A stretch of 5,608 nucleotides of DNA from Helicobacteraceae bacterium (GTDB lineage Bacteria > Campylobacterota > Campylobacteria > Campylobacterales > Sulfurimonadaceae), in contig DAOWOG010000109.1 in assembly GCA_030642185.1 (NCBI GenBank), positions 1 to 5,608 of the forward strand, given 5' to 3'. Shown piece after piece: positions 3,916 to 5,608 of the stretch. The notes under the pieces were generated by a model. The model did no database searches. It was not told where the DNA came from and worked only from the letters and a program-made list of their open reading frames with translations. The position numbers were made by a program, and so were the translations under genes. Position 1 is the first letter of the stretch. Every line of letters begins with the position of its first letter.

Positions 3916-5608
3916 ATGAAGTTGTTTGAAACTGCCTACTCCTTTGTTAATGATGAATTGGCTAAAACAAAAACAAAATTGTTAATAGCTTTTTTGCTTT
4001 TTTTTGTGTTCAACCTGAGTATATTCGCGATTGTTCGCTACAGTAATGGTAACTATATCGGTGCTATGTTGGATGTAGCCGGACTCTTGGTTGTCACGGG
4101 TTTGTATTATCTCCTTAAATCAAGTGCGGGTTATTATACGTTTATCTCCAGAGCAATGTTATCGGTTTCGGTTATTGTTATCTTTACTACGACCTACTTC
4201 GAGCAGGCTTATTCCAGAGGGGTTGCGTGGTCTCTGTCCCTGATCATTGTTTCGTTTTATCTTCGAGACCGCAGAGAGGGATTATTGTGGGCAATGCTTA
4301 TTGCAGCCATTGTGAGTGTCAACTATTTCCTGGTCATGAAGCAGATTGTCCTTTTTGAATTTCTCTCTTTCTTTTTTAGTATATTGATCATTTCAATGAT
4401 TATATACTCCTATGAACATCTCAAAGAAAAAGCACAAAAGATTCGTATCAAACAAGAAGAGCAGGAGTTTTTGCAAACTGTCATCAACAGTACAGATGAT
4501 CCTATCATGGTGATTGACAAAGACTATAATGTATCATTGCGCAATGTTGCAGTCAATAAATACCTGGACTGGGACTTTATCGCTGATAAAGAACATATCA
4601 AATGTTATGAGATCTCGCATCAGCGCAGTACGCCGTGTGATACGGATGAGCATCCCTGTCCGCTGCGTGATGTCCTGGAGACGCAAAATCATGCCAATGC
4701 CCTGCATATCCATAAAGACAGCGAGGGGAAAGATTGCTATGTAGAACTCAGTGCTTCTCCCCACAGGAATAAAAACGGTGAATTGATAGGTATTATCGAG
4801 ATTGCCCGTGATATTACAGAACGTATAAAAATACAGGAGCAACTGGCTGTTGAACAAGTCAAACTGACATATCTGACAAATCACGACCCGCTGACCAATC
4901 TGCCCAATCGTTTTCTGTTCCACGACAGGGTACATCAGGCGATTAAAAGAGCGCATCGCTCCTTTACGCAGTTTGTCGTTTTTTTTATTGATCTGGACCG
5001 TTTTAAAGAAGTCAATGACTCTCTTGGCCATGTTGTCGGTGACAGGGTTTTAAAAGAAGCAACACGTCGGTTAAAAGGGCATATGCGCGAAGCGGATACC
5101 ATTGCCCGTCTGGGCGGTGATGAATTTGCGTTGATCGTTGAGTCGGCCCAACATTTAAAAGATGTTGAATATGTTGCTGAAAGGCTATTGGAGTTATTTC
5201 GTAAACCGATGATGATTGACGAACACGAACTTTATGTAAGCTGCAGTATAGGTATAAGTCTTTTTCCCAATGACGGTGAGACGCCCGAAGCACTTTTTCG
5301 TAATGCCGATGCAGCGGTTTATCGTGCCAAAGACGAAGGAAAAAATAACTATTGTTTCTATACGGCCGAGATGACCGAACGCGCTTTTGAAAGGGTGTTG
5401 ATGGAGAGCAGTCTGCGCCGTGCGATCGAACATGATGAGTTCAGGATCTTTTATCAGCCGCAGTTCGATGCTGCGAGGGAAAAACTTATCGGTATGGAAG
5501 CTCTCATACGATGGCAGCATCCTGAGCTGGGTCTGGTCACGCCGGACAGATTTATTACGCAGGCGGAAGAGTCGGGTTTGATCATACAGATTGATCAATG
5601 GGTCATGC
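3916..5608 (+). CDS. Membrane c-di-GMP enzyme: six-helix sensor, PAS, GGDEF and EAL domains (3'-partial)
   Basis: Open to the window end, 564 codons visible, no stop reached. Residues 22-166 form six membrane helices (about 22-40, 48-67, 77-95, 103-116, 122-140, 147-166), a MASE-type sensor of unassigned subfamily. A charged linker (167-184) leads to a PAS domain (about 184-297) ending in the usual DITER motif. This PAS carries C230, H235, C241, H246 and C248 in a pattern typical of Cys-rich PAS sensors. The GGDEF domain (about 315-485) has D359 for metal, an intact GGDEF at 400-404 and an RxxD inhibitory site (R391-E-A-D394), so it should make c-di-GMP under product control. The EAL domain starts near 497 with E528-A-L intact; the rest of its active site lies beyond the window, so phosphodiesterase activity cannot be judged. 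ATG 3916 has no ribosome site, but the next in-frame Met falls inside the membrane region. Confidence 0.92.
   Translation, partial: MKLFETAYSFVNDELAKTKTKLLIAFLLFFVFNLSIFAIVRYSNGNYIGAMLDVAGLLVVTGLYYLLKSSAGYYTFISRAMLSVSVIVIFTTTYFEQAYSRGVAWSLSLIIVSFYLRDRREGLLWAMLIAAIVSVNYFLVMKQIVLFEFLSFFFSILIISMIIYSYEHLKEKAQKIRIKQEEQEFLQTVINSTDDPIMVIDKDYNVSLRNVAVNKYLDWDFIADKEHIKCYEISHQRSTPCDTDEHPCPLRDVLETQNHANALHIHKDSEGKDCYVELSASPHRNKNGELIGIIEIARDITERIKIQEQLAVEQVKLTYLTNHDPLTNLPNRFLFHDRVHQAIKRAHRSFTQFVVFFIDLDRFKEVNDSLGHVVGDRVLKEATRRLKGHMREADTIARLGGDEFALIVESAQHLKDVEYVAERLLELFRKPMMIDEHELYVSCSIGISLFPNDGETPEALFRNADAAVYRAKDEGKNNYCFYTAEMTERAFERVLMESSLRRAIEHDEFRIFYQPQFDAAREKLIGMEALIRWQHPELGLVTPDRFITQAEESGLIIQIDQWVM

Noticed and set aside
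3713..3919. A 68-codon + frame spanning the end of the membrane-protein gene and the AT-rich gap
   Set aside because: The first half is out of frame with a real gene and the second half reads AT-rich spacer as Leu/Ile runs. No ribosome site.
4514..4744. A 76-codon + frame in another phase inside the PAS region
   Set aside because: It overlaps the PAS domain of the large gene and has an unnatural Met/Arg-rich composition.
4534..5598. Three overlapping minus-strand frames (4534-5031, 5012-5293, 5194-5598)
   Set aside because: All lie opposite the GGDEF-EAL gene, whose domains and catalytic motifs are intact in the + frame. They show no family motifs.
1..5608. CRISPR array, tRNA or rRNA genes, insertion sequence or integrase
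   Set aside because: No regularly spaced repeats, tRNA-like cloverleaf or CCA ends, rRNA core sequence or transposase-like protein was seen on either strand.

Overview
The window reads as a contig end from a member of the Campylobacterota (Epsilonproteobacteria), most like the Sulfurimonas/Sulfurovum/Sulfuricurvum group. This is an inference from protein style: an aromatic-rich outer-membrane barrel, a NifU-like plus ferritin-like pair, a small-multidrug-export-type membrane protein, and a six-helix membrane GGDEF-EAL protein with a Cys-rich PAS domain. Moderate GC, short intergenic gaps and TATAAT-like -10 boxes without clear -35 boxes also fit. No marker gene fixes the genus.

Layout. Bases 1 to about 55 are not genomic: they match an Illumina TruSeq index adapter with errors. 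Bases 57-962 (+) hold the C-terminal part of an outer-membrane beta-barrel-like protein, interrupted by an in-frame TAA at 135-137 that is either a nonsense mutation or a sequencing error near the contaminated edge. Converging on it from the right is an AT-rich two-gene module (1072-1754, -): a 75-residue protein and a minimal nucleotidyltransferase with a DxD...D catalytic triad, overlapping by one base, with the look of a toxin-antitoxin-type or accessory cassette. Upstream on the same strand is a coupled pair (1803-3087, -): a NifU/IscU-like protein that keeps only two of the three cluster-ligand cysteines, and a ferritin-like helical protein with several E/H metal-ligand motifs. The two genes overlap by 14 bases.

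A very tight divergent region (3088-3125) separates this pair from a rightward membrane protein of the small multidrug export type (3109-3831, +). It contains two outward-facing extended -10 boxes that overlap, and the first copy of a 15-base repeat. The second copy lies beyond the membrane-protein gene at 3845-3859. From 3916 to the window end runs a large open gene (+, 564 codons visible) for a c-di-GMP enzyme: six membrane helices, PAS domain, intact GGDEF with RxxD inhibitory site, and the start of an intact EAL domain.

How they work together. The NifU-like and ferritin-like proteins very likely act together in iron or Fe-S handling. The c-di-GMP protein would link a membrane or PAS-sensed signal, possibly metal- or redox-linked, to second-messenger turnover. 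The nucleotidyltransferase module is probably independent of its neighbours. Nothing here amounts to a clearly new defence or mobile system. The most interesting biology is the cysteine-depleted scaffold coupled to a ferritin-like partner, the symmetric divergent promoter, and the 15-base repeat flanking the transporter gene.
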